Counted from the first letter of the stretch, positions 1-11,760 are shown. The stretch is 64,000 nt of DNA from Hsuehochloa calcarea (GCA_036346395.1 CM070594.1:30413385-30477384); one strand, 5' to 3'. Numbers and translations are program-made. Notes: generated by a model not told the origin, from the sequence alone.

Positions 1-360
1 TTGTCAGATTATCTAAGTTCCGCGCTAACACAATGCAGACTTCCGATCTTCTAACATCCGACTTTCCGTAAATTCAATTCGATTTTCATCTCGTAGAACC
101 TTAATATCGTGATATCTGACACTCCGCTACCCTTGAGCGGAAGTTCCATTTCGCCACCAACTCAAACCTGTGAAAATCTAAGATCCTATTTCCAACGCCA
201 GAGTTCTGATGATCTAACTTCCGCTCCATACAGCGGTAGTTCCGATTTCCGACTCAGCTCCGTAAATGCACTCAAACCGAAAAACTCAACTCTCAATCTA
301 ATCAACACACTTGTCAAATACTCATCACTCGTGAGTGGAGGACCTCTCACATGGTCTCTC
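1..360 (-). mobile_element. C1-family Ty1/copia LTR, partial (window edge)
   Basis: This matches the right-hand ends of the two C1 LTRs (near 16,200-16,614 and 25,480-25,889), including the GGAAGTTCC-type motifs and the terminal stretch ending ggtctctc. Read on the minus strand it starts with the C1 LTR head, although the final A of the TG...CA terminus is replaced by G. It abuts the G1 integrase at 361, directly after the codons for EFAYN, so a second C1-family element or solo LTR inserted there. The rest lies left of the window, so solo LTR and full element cannot be told apart. Confidence 0.85.
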
Positions 361-1150
361 GCTATTATAAGCAAACTCGCCAACGATAAATGATCTTCCC
401 AACTTCCTTTCCGTGATAAAACACAACACCCGAGTATATCTTCTAATGTCCGACCAGTGCGCCGATCGACCATCCGCTTGTGGGTGAAAAGTCGTGCTAA
501 GACGAGTCAGTGTACCCAAAGCACTCGCAAACTTTCCTGCACTTGGAGACAAATTTAGCATCTCCATCGTAAATAATTGTTTTGGGCACTCCATGCAATC
601 GCACTACCTCCCGCATACAGAGAGGAGCCAAGTCACTTCATGGAATTAGTTGTGCTGATAGGAATGAAGTGAGCAGCACTTAATGAGCTGGTCCACAATA
701 ACCCAAATAGCATCCTTCCTCGCAAGCAAGCAGGTAATCCAACCACAAAATCCATAGATATATCATCCCACTACCAAACTGGGACCTCCAAGGGTTGCAG
801 AATCTCGCTGGCCGCTTGTGCTCACTCTTGACACGCTGGGATGACTCGCAAGAAGCTACGCATCGCGCGATGTCAACTTTCATCCTCTTCCACCGTAGTT
901 CCGCTTTTAAGTCTTTGTACATCTTGGTCTCACCTGGATGTACAAAGATAATGGAGTTCGTGTGCTTCCTTTAAAATCTCATCTTTAATTTGGGCCTCTT
1001 GGGGAACACAGACGCCCTTAAAGCGCAGGCACCGATCGGTCTATGTGAAATGACCTTGCTTGCCCTCGATACATCGCTTCTTCGCCACAAGCATCCGATC
1101 TTGCCGTTGAGCTTCCCGCACTTATCCTAAGAGTCGACTTAGAAGCAACC
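361..1150 (-). pseudogene. G1 integrase, broken and truncated
   Basis: Integrase inserts the cDNA copy of the element. The minus-strand pieces at 680-922 (MYKDLKAE, RVKSEHKRPA) match the segment between the zinc finger and the catalytic core. The piece at 325-594 holds TTFHPQADGRS, the conserved core block FHPQTDGQ with small changes, and ends in GEFAYNS, where the copia LTR cuts in. A further piece near 920-1,060 reads VPQEAQIKDEILKEAHE, the part just ahead of the HHCC finger. At least three frame breaks lie between these blocks, several at CTG/CAG sites, so some may be read errors. The C-terminal domain is outside the window. Confidence 0.8.
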
Positions 1151-1760
1151 GAAGTCTCGATCATGGTACCGCAAAACAAAAGGATATATCCATGCGCTCA
1201 AAATCATGATAAGACAACTAAGGGTAGGGGTGTCACTTTCCGACTAAAGCATCCGCTACTACGTTAGCCTTGCCGGATGATACCGAATAGTGAGATCATA
1301 ATCCTTAATCAACTCCAACCATCTTCTCTCGCCTTAGGTTCAAATCTTTCGGTAAAGATATTTCAGATTCTTTTGATCGCTGAAAATGTCACAAGACTCA
1401 CCAGATAAATAATGGCGCCAGATTTTCAATACAGACCATCGCGCCACTCGAGATCATGAGTAGGATAATTTGCTCATGCTTCTTCAAATTGCCGCGATGT
1501 AGGCAATCACTTTGCCTTCTTGCATAAGCACACAACCAAGTCCAACTATGGACGATCCGAATAGATGGCGAACCATTTCCCGGTTCGTGAAGTGCCGTAA
1601 TTGGTGCGTATAATTCAACCTTTCCTTTAATGCACAAAAATCGCGCCACACGCTTCGTCTAATGAAATTTAACTCCTTTCGTGTCACCGACATCGGTTCA
1701 GCAATAGTGGAGAAACCTCCACGGCGCCGAATAACCCGCTAATCCCGTAAAACTCCTCAC
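1151..1760 (-). pseudogene. G1 RNase H domain, broken
   Basis: RNase H degrades the RNA strand of the cDNA hybrid. The minus-strand piece at 1,484-1,693 contains SSIVGLGCVLMQEGKVIAY, which matches the first catalytic block of gypsy RNase H (usually D-A-S-xx-G-x-G-x-V-L-x-Q) except that the D-A pair is garbled. The overlapping piece at 1,398-1,649 continues with LKKHEQ, expected about 30 residues later. The two pieces lie in different frames, so there is a frameshift at about 1,490. Order and spacing to the flanking RT and integrase are normal for the family. Confidence 0.75.
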
Positions 1761-2063
1761 CTCCTTGACATTGGTTGGTCTTGCCCACTCTACCATCAGA
1801 GAGATCTTGCTAGATCAACCGATATACCATCTTGATTGATAACATGGCCTAGAAACCCTACCTCGTAAATCCAACTCGCACTTCTTCAATTTGGCATAGA
1901 ATTGGTTCTTTCTCAAGCTTCAAGTACCAATTTCAGATGTCGAGCGTGATCCTCTTCCGCTTTTGAATAGATCAAGATATCGCCGATAAATATGACAACA
2001 AAATCATCAAGGTATTGGTGTAGCATACTGCTCATGGCCTCCATGAAAACCGCAGAGCATTCG
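1761..2063 (-). pseudogene. G1 reverse transcriptase, C-terminal part
   Basis: Direct minus-strand translation of about 1,960-2,040 gives YLDDFVVIFIGDILIYSK followed by EEDH. This is the palm-domain block of gypsy RT, normally F-I-D-D-I-L-I-Y. The first catalytic aspartate of that pair reads as glycine here, which would inactivate the enzyme if real. The piece ends where S1 interrupts it, and the upstream half of RT resumes at 3,031. Confidence 0.8.
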
Positions 2064-3030
2064 TGATACTGATCAACGTGGGTTGATGCGTAATGTGGCC
2101 CAATCTTTCACTGCACTTGTATTTCAATTCAATAAAGTGAAACTCCCGCTTCTCTCTTGATTTGGCAAAATAGAAGAGCAAGTATATCTCCAAAGCAAGT
2201 AACACTTGGTTGATGTTGAATCAATCCAAGAGAGAAACAAAATCAAACCGAAGAACAACACCAAACCGTTAGCAATTGAGGATGCTACGAATTGGTGAGA
2301 TGATCCACAAGGAATCACGGATCTTGGAAGAACAACCTCCTCCAATATTCACGCAATCACAAAACCCTAGATGGGAATTTCCAAACGCATGTATTCATTT
2401 TGCGCCACATAAACCTCGTGACTTTTCTCGTATTTTCTTCAACTCTAACTTGCTTACAATGGGGCTCAACCCCTAAATATATAGCCCATGAACAGCAGAT
2501 CGACTTCAGATCAGAGCAATGAACAAGATTCGAGCTCACATCGTAGCAATGAACAAGAATCCACTCTACATCGCTCATGAACAAGATCAACTGCTTTTTT
2601 AAATTGTAAACTCCTTTAATTCGAAATTTAAACTACTCTAATTGCTGAAAATAGATTAAACTATCCTATTACAAGTAATTTATAATTAACTTCTTTTAAA
2701 GATTGATCCGAATTGAATTGCACCAATCCAAACCCATTTTGGATTCTTAGGTCAAAATATATTGATTTTGGAATAGGTTTGAATTTGGTTCTTCCGTTTT
2801 TCTGGCTGAATTTCTCTGTATACTTTGCAACATGCAACGCCCTTTGTTGTTGTGTCTTCCCATGTCCGCTAAAGCTCCCTGGCCGACATTCCTCCCTATC
2901 CTGCTCTTTGTCAACCCGTTCTTGTTTTTTCTCCATTGATGCATAATAGGCTCAACTTGAGGCTTAATGCACACTTGCCGCTTAGGGATATTGACTACCG
3001 AGTAGATGCACTTAGGGCCTCATCAATTCA
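2064..3030 (-). mobile_element. S1: probable solo LTR inside G1 reverse transcriptase
   Basis: This 967-bp insertion splits the RT. The wording before it (KVMSFGL) and after it (NAL...MEAM) would otherwise be contiguous. On the minus strand it begins TGAATTGATG and ends TGATCAGTATCA, so it has TG...CA ends. An LTR-type TATA box (CTATATATTTAGG on the minus strand) lies at 2,472-2,484. It has no primer site, polypurine tract or coding region, which fits a solo LTR. I could not find a clean 5-bp target duplication, and the family is unknown. Confidence 0.6.
2472..2484 (-). promoter_or_regulatory. TATA box of S1
   Basis: The minus strand reads CTATATATTTAGG, about 550 bp into the 967-bp insertion. 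A central TATA box marks the U3/R boundary of an LTR and is the main support for orienting S1 on the minus strand. Confidence 0.55.
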
Positions 3031-3480
3031 CAATCCAAAAGACATAACTTTGTACTCATAATGGCCATACTGTGGAAAAATCGTTTTCTCGATGTCCCGC
3101 CACGACACTAACTGATTGTACCTCGATCAAGGTCAATCTTCGAGAATATTTTGGCCCCTTCAATTGATCAAGAGATCTCGACACGGGTAATGGATATTTA
3201 TTCTTCACCGCTGCTTGGTTAAGAGACCGATAATCCACGCACATGCGCCTAACCGCCATCCTTCTTCTTGGTGAAAAGCACTGTGTGCTCCCTAAGGTGA
3301 GACGCTACGCCTAATCATACCTTGGACAATAGGTCGCCCAACCGCTTTTTCAATTCTTCTTGAAATGGCCGGTCAACCGATATGAGACATCGATATGGGT
3401 CGCGCTCTCGAATAAGATCAATCCAAACTCCACTCCGTGACGGAGGCATCCCAACAAGTTCCGCAGGAAAACATCGTAAA
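3031..3480 (-). pseudogene. G1 reverse transcriptase, N-terminal part
   Basis: The minus-strand piece at 3,056-3,259 reads RMCVDYRSLNQAAVKNKYPL, the fingers block that precedes the catalytic palm in gypsy RT, followed by DQLKGPKYS where the family has D-Q-L-x-G-A. A second frame carries the strand that runs to KVMSFGL at 3,031, where S1 cuts in. The frame changes at least once between these blocks. Upstream (3,300-3,480) is the usual linker to the protease. Confidence 0.85.
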
Positions 3481-4260
3481 ACTCATTCACAACCGGTATC
3501 TCCTCGATACGCAATGAAGAGCCAATCTTTCATTGAGGGACCAAAGCAATCCATAGGTTGATGCACGACGGCTAGGGAATGTATCAGCCAAGACGAACGC
3601 CAATCGACGGCACTTCGAATACCGCTTTTCACCGAAGGAGCTTGTAGAGTCACCGCCTTCCGTATAATGATCTTGGCCCGTGATTGGAATAACCACCCAT
3701 ACCTGCATGACATCAAACGGTGCCAATTGAATTACTATAAGGTTAGCGTGAAAACCTCACCATCGATATCAATAGAACAAATGATAAATCAGAGCTCGAA
3801 ATAAGACTCCCGAGAATCACTCACCACGACTCGAGATGAATCGCAGACTAAACTCGCTTCTAACAAACCTGTGGACACAAACGAATACGTAGCACCGTAA
3901 TCAAACAATACGTAAAGCATCATGCGAAGTCGACTAGCAAAGTACCGCTACCACGCCGTCGCCCATAGTATCCGGAGGGGCATGGCGACTGGAGGCGCCA
4001 TGCGAGGAAGCTCCGACACTCGCGAGGGGTGCCTGTAAACCGCCGCAGAGCAAAGCAGACGACGAGGTGCACTGCAGACGGGTTCCAATAGAACCTCGCC
4101 GAGGTGCCCGAGGAATCATCAAGGAGGAATCCACCGAGTGAATTGTGGTGCGTAGATCGCCGCAGAGTTCAACCAACCACCGTGGAACGCTGAAGATGAA
4201 GTCGCCGAATCGCTCCCACCGAGCAATACTCGCCGTTCGCGCGCAAACTAACGCCTGTGG
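3481..4260 (-). pseudogene. G1 aspartic protease region, broken
   Basis: The minus strand near 3,860-3,910 encodes GATYSFVSTGLLEASLVC, matching the D-S-G-A-T-x-S-F-V-S active-site block of gypsy retropepsins. The first residues of the block are garbled by a CAG/CTG-type change. The piece at 3,487-3,726 (LAPFDVMQVWVVIP) corresponds to the later flap and D-x-I-L-G-M-D-W region, heavily frameshifted. The protease cuts the Gag-Pol polyprotein and lies as expected between the gag zinc knuckle and RT. Confidence 0.65.
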
Positions 4261-5297
4261 CCATCCCACCACAATGACGACATGACCCTTGAAGGAGCAC
4301 TCAAAGCTCGATGCTCTTCACCACACCGAAACATTTCATGCCCCGACTGAACAGACGCATCGATGGGGTGGAAGACGGCGACGGGCGCCGAAGAGGAAGA
4401 TCGCCATCGCGGGCAGACGAGTGTTGTGACCTTCGAAACCTCTTGGGAGCGGGTCGAAAAGACCCATTCCTCCACTAAACTCCGTCGCCCACCACCGAAT
4501 TACAGCAGACAGAATAACAAAGCAATTTCAACTCTATGAGCAAGATTTTCTCCAACTCGATTCCTCTAGCTTGCTCGACCACCGAGCTGAAGTCACGCAA
4601 TTCCTGCCGCCTCGACCGCGATACTTTTGGTTGAGGCCCAAATGCCGAACCTCTTAGCCTTCTCTTTATCATCATTCGCCATCACTGGTACAAAGCGCAC
4701 TGTGTTATTGAACCCAATTTCATACTCGATACCGCCATCTTCCTTGCTCAAAAGTCAATGTGTTTGTTCCATCTTCTCAATGAAGGAGTCTCGATAAAAT
4801 CAAGGCCTCGAATTTCTCCACGAACACTTCCAAGTGGCAGACTCGAATCGAGTCCGGAAGACGTAACTCCTTCCCACCAAATGTCACTGACCTTTCAACC
4901 AAAAGCCGTGAATCGCGCTCGCACGGACGCCACTCTAATGCCCCAAATCGACGCCCATATATCGCAACCACCCGCACTGACCGTGCTACCCATCAAAAGT
5001 GTCCAAACGGCGACATCCTCAAGATTCATCCCGCCTCAGTTGAATAAACACAAAGAATGTGTCTCGCACGGTGCAAACGCCAGCAGAATGGACATCCGCA
5101 GCTGTCGCGGAGTTGCCGTTCTTCTCATAAGGTTCTAGATAAGTTCTCGCAGATACAACAGAGGCTCGCGACCGAGGAGCGGCAGAGGCAATCTCTCCGT
5201 GGCGCCTCAAGAACCCTCGCATCGAGAAGAAGACACTACGACCACGCCCCCGACTTCGACCACTGATCGTGGACGCACCACGACCACTCCTCGCCAT
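4261..5297 (-). pseudogene. G1 gag with CCHC zinc knuckle
   Basis: Gag forms the virus-like particle and packages element RNA. The N-terminal start is the ATG at 5,297 (minus), reading MARSGRGASTISGRSRGRG, a basic Gly/Arg-rich head typical of this group. The piece at 4,475-4,675 contains RELRDFSSVVEQARGIE, and just upstream lies FVPVMANDDKEKAKRF, both characteristic gag blocks. The knuckle is in 4,248-4,475 as MFRCGEEHRAL, a C-x2-C-x(3-4)-H arrangement in which one residue seems to be lost. At least four frameshifts separate the blocks. A tRNA-Met-type primer site and LTR lie immediately upstream. Confidence 0.75.
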
Positions 5298-5507
5298 CTA
5301 AACACCACCACACAACGGATCAAACAATTCAATATCGTAACATAAAGGAATGACTTGACGAAATGCGAGCAAAGTTTTACCTAACCCTTCCTATCGTAAC
5401 ATGGTGTCAAGTTTTAAGTTAATAAACTATTGACAAATTTTAGTTTATATTGACAACCCTAAACTAGTTTTAGTAAATTTTATTAATCTATTCACCACGG
5501 ACCTTAA
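5298..5507 (-). other. G1 untranslated leader
   Basis: AT-rich 210-bp stretch between the primer site and the gag start. No reading frame or motif is visible. Confidence 0.6.
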
Positions 5508-5523
5508 GCCCGCTCTGATACCA
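5508..5523 (-). promoter_or_regulatory. G1 primer-binding site, tRNA-Met type
   Basis: The minus strand reads TGGTATCAGAGCGGGC, with the classic 12-base TGGTATCAGAGC complementary to the 3' end of plant initiator tRNA-Met, 2 bp from the LTR end. It is the only copy in this window in which the central CAG is intact. Confidence 0.93.
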
Positions 5524-5525
5524 AC

Positions 5526-7638
5526 TGTAACACTTCGCCTATTCTAAGACAAGATGCCACCTAATGTGCCAACATACTATTCAACTACTAAGAATAACAT
5601 CGCATTCAAAGATAAAGAAACGAATAATCAAGATAACCCTCTAGATTTTACTATCAGTTCATCAATATATTAAAACAAAAATTAACCATAGAGAGAAAGA
5701 TGAACATCCAAGTGACATTTATTACGATTCATCACATTATAATTAAACCAAATAAACGTAAATAGAATCTTAATGAATGTATGATTTATTCATGTGTGGA
5801 ACGTGGCCGACTACTCCTCCCGCTAGCAACAAGATCACCTAATTCACCTAAACAAATAAAAGCAAGGGTGAGTCAAACTCAGCAAGCACAATGATTATTT
5901 CACAAAGAATACCAATCGTAAGAATATGCCAAGTAATAACAATTACATCCATGAGTTTCATAAGGCATGGTATGAATGTATGCATGGAAGGAGAATGGAC
6001 CTCTCACGGATTATACTCAGATAACAAGTGACACACCCGCCGGTGTTCACTTAAGCCCGCCTTAACCAAGAGCGGGGACCCAAGTCCGTATGAAGAACGC
6101 TTCACATTTTAATGTCCAAAATCGCCTACTTTGGAATGGTAGGTCTTATATGCCCGTATTGGAATTAATTGACTTAGTCAAGTTTCCACTCGTGGATGGC
6201 AAAGAAAGCATGCGGTATGGAATGGAATGCATAACATGACTTCATCTCATTTTATCATAGAAGTGATATTGAAATCTATCACATAATACTCAAGTCACAA
6301 GAATATTCATAAGGTAATCGACTTTAACATGCATTCATTGAAATCACACAAATTAACATTGCACTTGCCTTCGCAGGTTGACGCATCGAAGCAACGAAGG
6401 TGTCCTCCCACTCACCGCCTCACCGCCTACACAAGCATTGCCACGAATAAGGATAATAGAATATGGCATAGCTACACGTGTTCCTCGATACTCTAATCAA
6501 CCCACACGCCTAAAGGTTCCATTTGACCTCTACACTAAAAGTCCAGATTACCTATCTTCCGCAATGACGAGAAAATTCACCATTAATTGTATGTAACTCT
6601 AAAAGACATGAAACTAGTTCTCATTGATTCTTAACGACTGGCTACGAACATTAGTCGCGGATCCCCGAATCGCCAAAACAGAGGGCTAATTAACAGCTTA
6701 AACACAATCCATCTACGCCGTCCGTAAATGCACTGTAGATAAAGAAAACGCGAACTTTCAACCTACATCGATCCAATGAGAATGATTATTATTAACTTGG
6801 AAAGATAATTTTAAGGGCTAAAATAACTTAGTTGGGTGAAGGTTCTGATTCGCCCTAATTTGAACAAAATCGAGGACAAACCCATCGACCTCGCTTTCGA
6901 TTGCATCGACAGTTCAGAATCAAAAATTCATATCTCCCAAACTATCGATTGGATTTTCCGATCTCAATACAAAAGAAAGCTAACGCTCCTGTGAATAAAA
7001 CTCTAGGAGGGAAACCCCAGATTCGCATCTACGGTATCAGAATCTTGCCGTGCAACGCTCGACCTAATATGTAAATTCGAATACTAACTGACGCGACTAA
7101 ATGATCTCTACCGCAACAAAACCAATCAAACAATGAATCGAGGTGCTCGTTACCCTTGAAGACCCGTGAGCACAACGAAGAACCACTCTCACTGGTCTCC
7201 CTTCTTCTTCCTTGGCCGCCACACAACGGCGAACACCCGAGAGGAAGCACCACGAGGATGATCGGAGGAGGAACGCGACGGATCTTGGAGGGTAACTTCG
7301 GATGCACCAATGGGCAACGACTGGGGAAGCAAGGCCCAACCAGGACGAGGCGCAAGAGGGGAAAAAGGGGGTGGCGGCTAGGTGGGAGGGGAGGTGGCTT
7401 GGCTAGGGTTGGGGAGTGGCCCCCTTTATGGTCGGTCCCCAGTGGGCTACTGCCCCCTTGGCCCAAAGTTAGCGAAAACTTCATTAAACCCTCATGATCG
7501 GTAAAATTCTCACTAAAACTAATTCTTTTTCTCCTCCGACTTCCTCTTTACCGAATGCGATTCTCGAAAATTTTAAATCTCGATTTCAATAACATTCTCG
7601 CACATTCAAACGATACAAGGATCAATTGAGTCTTAACA
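5526..7638 (-). repeat. G1 5' LTR (2.1 kb)
   Basis: The LTR ends are TG...CA (minus TGTTAAGACTC to GTGTTACA), and the primer site lies directly at the left end. It is related over much of its length to the H LTR (43,684-46,092), its copy at 28,551-30,525 and the G6 LTR (41,068-43,237). Shared landmarks include the segment with 'gagaaaattcaccattaatt' near 6,570 and a GC-rich patch at 7,200-7,440. A TATA-like element (minus CCATAAAGGGGG) lies at about 7,420-7,430. The right edge abuts G2. Confidence 0.85.
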
Positions 7639-8200
7639 TGTTGTGCCCACAGAATAATAGGATATCCCCATGTGATCAAAATCAGAATGAGGCAATCTAG
7701 AGTAGCTGAGTCGCTTTATGACCGAGGGCATCCGCAACAACATTGGTCTTGCCCGGATGATACCGAATAGTGAGATCATAGTCCTTTATCAATTCCAACC
7801 ACCATCTTTGCCTCAAATTCAGATCCTTCGAGTGAAGATATACTTGAGGCTCTTGTGATCCGTGAAGATATCACAAGGCTCGCTGCATAAATAGTGCCTC
7901 CAAATCTTGAGAGCAAAGACCACCGCAGCCTAACCCAAGTCATGAGTGGGATAATTCGCGCTGTGCTTCTTCAACTGCCTCGATGCATAAGCAATCACCT
8001 TGCCGCCTTACATAAGCACACACCAAGACCCACTCGAGATGCATCTAAAAAGATGGTGAACCGTTTCCCTAGCTCAATAAGTGTGATTATGGGAGAGGTC
8101 ACCAACTTCTCTTTCAATGTGCAGAAGCTATGCTCACATTCATCACTTCACTTGAACCTCACCCCTTTCTGAATGAGCTGAGACATCGGCTTGGCAATGC
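7639..8200 (-). pseudogene. G2 RNase H region, broken
   Basis: This stretch is collinear with the G1 RNase H/linker region, including the plus-strand segment 'gatgataccgaatagtgaga' shared with G1 near 1,280 and G6 near 37,030. It starts abruptly at the G1 LTR, so the G2 integrase should lie beyond G1, off the left edge. No long frame is open. Confidence 0.7.
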
Positions 8201-8990
8201 CGAGAAATCCCGCACAAAACGCCGATAGTAACCCGCCAAGCCTAGGAAACTCCTCACCTCCTTTACATTAGTTGGCCTCTTCCAATCCACCCCTGTAGAG
8301 ACCTTACTAGGATCAACAGCAATACCGAGGATTAATCACGTGACCCAAAAAGCTCACTCCTGAAATCCAGAATTCATATATCTTCACCAAGATAGAATTT
8401 GTGCTCTCTCAAAGTTTATAAGACCAATCTCAATCAAGGCTCATGATCCTCACTGTCTTGGAGTAGATAAGAATACCATCAATGAACACCACCACGAAGT
8501 CATCCAAATACTCGCAATATGTTGTTCATAGTCTCCATAAAATGGCAGTGCATTAGTCAATCCAAACGACATAACTCTATATTCGTAATGCCCATACCGT
8601 GGAGAATGCAGCTTTCTATATCCTCGCCATGCACCCTGATATGATTATACCTGCATCGAGATCGATTTTGAGAACACCTGCTCCTTCAACCGATCAAATA
8701 AATCTTTAATGCGAGGTAAAGGATATTTATTCTTGATTATAACCGCTAAGCACATGATAATCGATACACATGCGCCAACTCCCATCCTTCTTCTCTCGGG
8801 AATGTAACAGAGGTCCCCATGGCAATACACTATGCCCGATCAAACCCTTAGCCAACAATTCATCCAACCGCTTTTCAACTCGTCCCAAACGGTGTGCAAT
8901 GACACGGGACATCGAGATGGGCCGAAAATTCGCAACAAGGTCGATGCGATACTCCACGCCTCGCACGGCGCAAGACCTAAGCTCATCCAG
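8201..8990 (-). pseudogene. G2 reverse transcriptase, broken
   Basis: The minus-strand piece at 8,645-8,830 carries IIKNKYPLPRIKDLFDRLKE, the fingers block of gypsy RT. Downstream the translation gives YLDDFVVVFIDG and ILIYSKT, the palm block with D-to-G damage at the catalytic pair. The piece at 8,727-9,014 includes RPISMSR and LDELLAKGLI, the connector between protease and RT. The blocks are in order but in different frames. The protein is close in wording to G1 and G6, so the three belong to one Del/Tekay-like group (tentative). Confidence 0.82.
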
Positions 8991-9533
8991 AAGACATCCG
9001 TAGTCATTCACCACCGAATCTCCTCAATCCGCGGCCACGCCGCTTTCAAGAAAAGCTAAGAGAAGTCCAGCCATCATCGCACGACCCGAAATAATCCGAC
9101 CAACATCGAAGAGAGCGCGAGGCACACTCCCTAAAAGGTCAAAGTCTCTCGAACGGGTCCGCATGCATATCGCCCCACCAAATAGGATATCATCGCCTGA
9201 AGCGTGCACCAATCCATGCCCAATATAACATCGAACGCCCATCCGAATAACTATCGTTCACCGTGAACTTCTCTCCATCAATAACAACAACACCTAGGAC
9301 AGCATAAGCTGAACTCGCAATACTACCCACATGAGAACTAACCAACACTGACTGAGAAATCCACTTCATACTCAAATTCAGCCTTCTAGCAAATGCCGTG
9401 GAGACAAACGAATAGGTAGCCCCTGAATCAAAAAGGACAAAAGCCTCAAAGGAATCGACTAGTAAGGCACCACACCACGCCGACGGCCTACGGTCGCAGT
9501 GTAGGCATAGCGTAGACTCCCTATGGCGCCTGG
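8991..9533 (-). pseudogene. G2 aspartic protease, 3' part of split gene
   Basis: The minus strand at 9,190-9,375 encodes MSMKWISQSVLVSSHVGSI and GVVVIDGEKF, and upstream of it the active-site neighbourhood (F-V-C-L-H-G in the damaged frame) matches gypsy retropepsin. The piece at 9,024-9,242 contains the block corresponding to V-I-L-G-M-D-W, out of frame. The domain is interrupted at 9,533 by the G4 3' LTR; gag continues at 27,595. The CCTGG target duplication sits at 9,529-9,533. Confidence 0.75.
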
Positions 9534-10663
9534 TGATACGTCATGGGGTCCCGATCTTCACAATGTAGGATGATCACTAAATAACTAGCTTCAAAGAAGC
9601 CAAGATAACTTGCCGCAAGCAACATAACTAGTGCAACCTCGACAAATAAAACTCAAGCCAACCACCGCCTTTAACCGCAACTCAATCGAGGATTCGCCCA
9701 ACCACACTCTCAAGGAACCAACCAACACAGCCTTACAATCAATCGAGAAACCTCAAGGGAGTAGGAGCACCAATTGGGAGCGGATGAAGCCATCCACTGT
9801 AATCCCGCCAAGGAAATCACAAGAGCAAAGGGGTAGAGATCAACTCTCAAAGGTTTGTTAGCACACACCGAGCAAAGGGTTCTCAGATTTTGTTTATCAA
9901 AGTCCTGTGGTTTCTATGAGGCAATGAGGTATTTATACTAGGAACATCCCTCCTAGATAGGTGTAAACACGAAATGAAAAAGATAATATAGACTATGTGA
10001 AAGGGCCTCGTGGCTGTTGGAATTCTGCGTTTTCGTGTTTTGTCAATAACTCCACCTTGGGAAGTCCAAAAGATGTGCCGCAGCCATGCTGGAAAGTTAA
10101 CTTGATAAGCTTTCACACCATGTGCAGCATGCACCACGAAATAATGTAGAATGGTACAGTTTTGCATGGGAAGTTGAACGATCGGGCAGATCGTTGACCT
10201 TCTCGACTAGTCTTCACTAAAGCTGGTCGGCTCTCAAAATGGAAATTCCAAACAGCTCGGCTCTGGTGGCATTGAAAAATAGACTTAATAAGCTTTCCAA
10301 AATGTCCTCATGGACCTCCATAGCCTTTGGAAATCAAAAGTTATGACTGCTTTTTTCAACTGCTCACTGGACTGGTCTGGTTCGAGTGTGGTCCTTCTCG
10401 TAGTCATCTCTTTGTATGTTCCTCACATCCTTCTTGGTGAACCTAAGCAATAGCAATGTACACGACTTAGGTAGTATATAATTCTCATTGATGTTAAAAT
10501 GATTCTCACAAAGTAGCTGCTCACCTCTTGTTGTAGCTTCTTTGCTCGACTCACGGTAATCGGGTCCATCAATGACTTGGCCGGTGTCGATGTAGGTGAG
10601 ACTTGAGTTGGTGTAGCTTGATTTGGAGGTTGTAATATCTTGCTTGATAGCGTGGTCATATCA
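9534..10663 (-). repeat. G4 3' LTR
   Basis: 1,130-bp copy paired with 26,469-27,594. The two are collinear end to end; most differences are small changes at C-T-G or C-A-G triplets, for example 'ggctctggtggc' here against 'ggctcgtggc' in the partner. A TATA box (minus TATAAAT) is at 9,931-9,937. Confidence 0.93.
9931..9937 (-). promoter_or_regulatory. TATA box in G4 3' LTR
   Basis: Minus-strand TATAAAT followed by ACC, conserved at 26,862-26,868 in the 5' LTR, where it would drive element transcription. Confidence 0.7.
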
Positions 10664-10680
10664 TCCTCCCCTTGAAAAGG
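10664..10680 (-). promoter_or_regulatory. G4 polypurine tract
   Basis: The minus strand reads CCTTTTCAAGGGGAGGA immediately before the 3' LTR TG. This is the standard plus-strand DNA primer position and fixes the element's orientation. Confidence 0.9.
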
Positions 10681-11760
10681 AGTCGCCCTCGACTAAGTGT
10701 CTTCACTTGTGAATGGTAAGAGGTCAAGAACATTGAAGGTGTTGCTCACACCATAACTTGGTCGGAAGATCTATCTTGTATGCATTATCATTGATCTTCT
10801 CAAGAACACGAAATGGACCATCTCCTCGTGGCAACAATTTTGATTTATACTGATGAGGGAAGCGATCCTCATGCAAGTGTATCCACACCAAGTCCCCTGC
10901 TCGAATAACACTTCCTTCCTATGTTTGTTCATACTTGCACTCTTGGCCTTGCCTTGAGTTCGATTACTTCCTTGGTCTTTTCATGTATCTTCTTTACATA
11001 TGCAAAGACGCTTGGAAGCTTCCATGTTGGTCCTCTCCCGCAATGGAAGGGGCAACAAATCTATCTGAGCAATAGGTTTGAAACCATATACAATTTCAAA
11101 AGGACATAAGTTAGTGGTAGAGTGTACGCCTCGTTATAAGTAAACTCCACATGTGGTAAGCATTCCTCCCAAATCTTTAAGTTCTTTTTCACCATTGTTC
11201 GCAAAGAACATTGATAATGTTCGATTCACCACTTCAGCTTGTCCATCGGTTTGAGGGTGACAAGTGGTGGAGAATAGAGCTTGGTTCCAAGTTTGGCCCA
11301 TAATATTTTCCAAAATAGCTCACGAACTTGACATCTCGATCGACACAATTGTCCCGGCATCCCATGTAGCCTCATAATTTCCAAAAATAAATTAGCAATA
11401 TGTGAAGCATCGCTTGGCCTTGTTGCAAGGGACAAAATGAGCCATCTTTGAAAATCTATCAACCACAACAAAAATAGAATCCTTTCCTTTCTCGAGTTCT
11501 AGGTAATCCCAAAATAAACTCCATGCTTATGTCTTCCCAAGGGATATTAGAAACAGTAAAGGAGTGTATAAGCCATGAGGGTTCAGCTTTGACTTAGCTT
11601 TGTGACAGTGACGATCGCTTCACAAATCGATGACATCTCTCCTCATCTTGGGCCAATAGAAATGATCACCTAGCAGTTCAGAAGTTTTCTTTTGTCCAAA
11701 TGACTGTTAGTCCACCTCCATGTGATTCCTCAGAATAAAAGCAATCTAACCAAGAATTTG
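10681..11760 (-). pseudogene. G4 integrase, frameshifted
   Basis: The piece at 11,226-11,471 reads SHIANLFLEIMRLHGMPG, the core block of gypsy integrase. The segment nearer the LTR gives LLPRGDGPFRVLEKINDNAY (about 10,770-10,850), the conserved C-terminal GPF/Y module. Upstream, near 11,480-11,640, are the H/C-rich finger remnants and a WEDISME-like stretch. About five frame breaks separate these. No chromodomain is visible past the GPF/Y module, since the polypurine tract follows. Confidence 0.85.

Larger units (their letters stand above)
361..7638 (-). mobile_element. G1: Ty3/gypsy element, 5' LTR through integrase core
   Basis: Reading leftward the order is LTR (7,638-5,526), tRNA-Met-type primer site, leader, gag (start near 5,297), zinc knuckle, protease, RT, RNase H and integrase. 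That order is diagnostic of Ty3/gypsy. The element is cut at 360 by a C1-family LTR and in RT by S1. The remaining integrase and the 3' LTR should lie left of the window. Its right LTR end (minus TGTTAAGACTC) sits against the RNase H/integrase region of G2, so G1 inserted into G2. RT wording such as YLDDFVV and ILIYSK suggests a Del/Tekay-like chromovirus, but no chromodomain is visible, so the lineage is tentative. Confidence 0.85.

Noticed and set aside
5508..5523. tRNA-Met gene
   Set aside because: Only the 12-16 bases complementary to the tRNA 3' end are present, next to an LTR; no cloverleaf.
7156..7497. 113-codon plus frame in the GC-rich part of the G1 LTR
   Set aside because: Arg/Gly-rich low-complexity translation, not preserved in related LTRs; a by-product of base composition.
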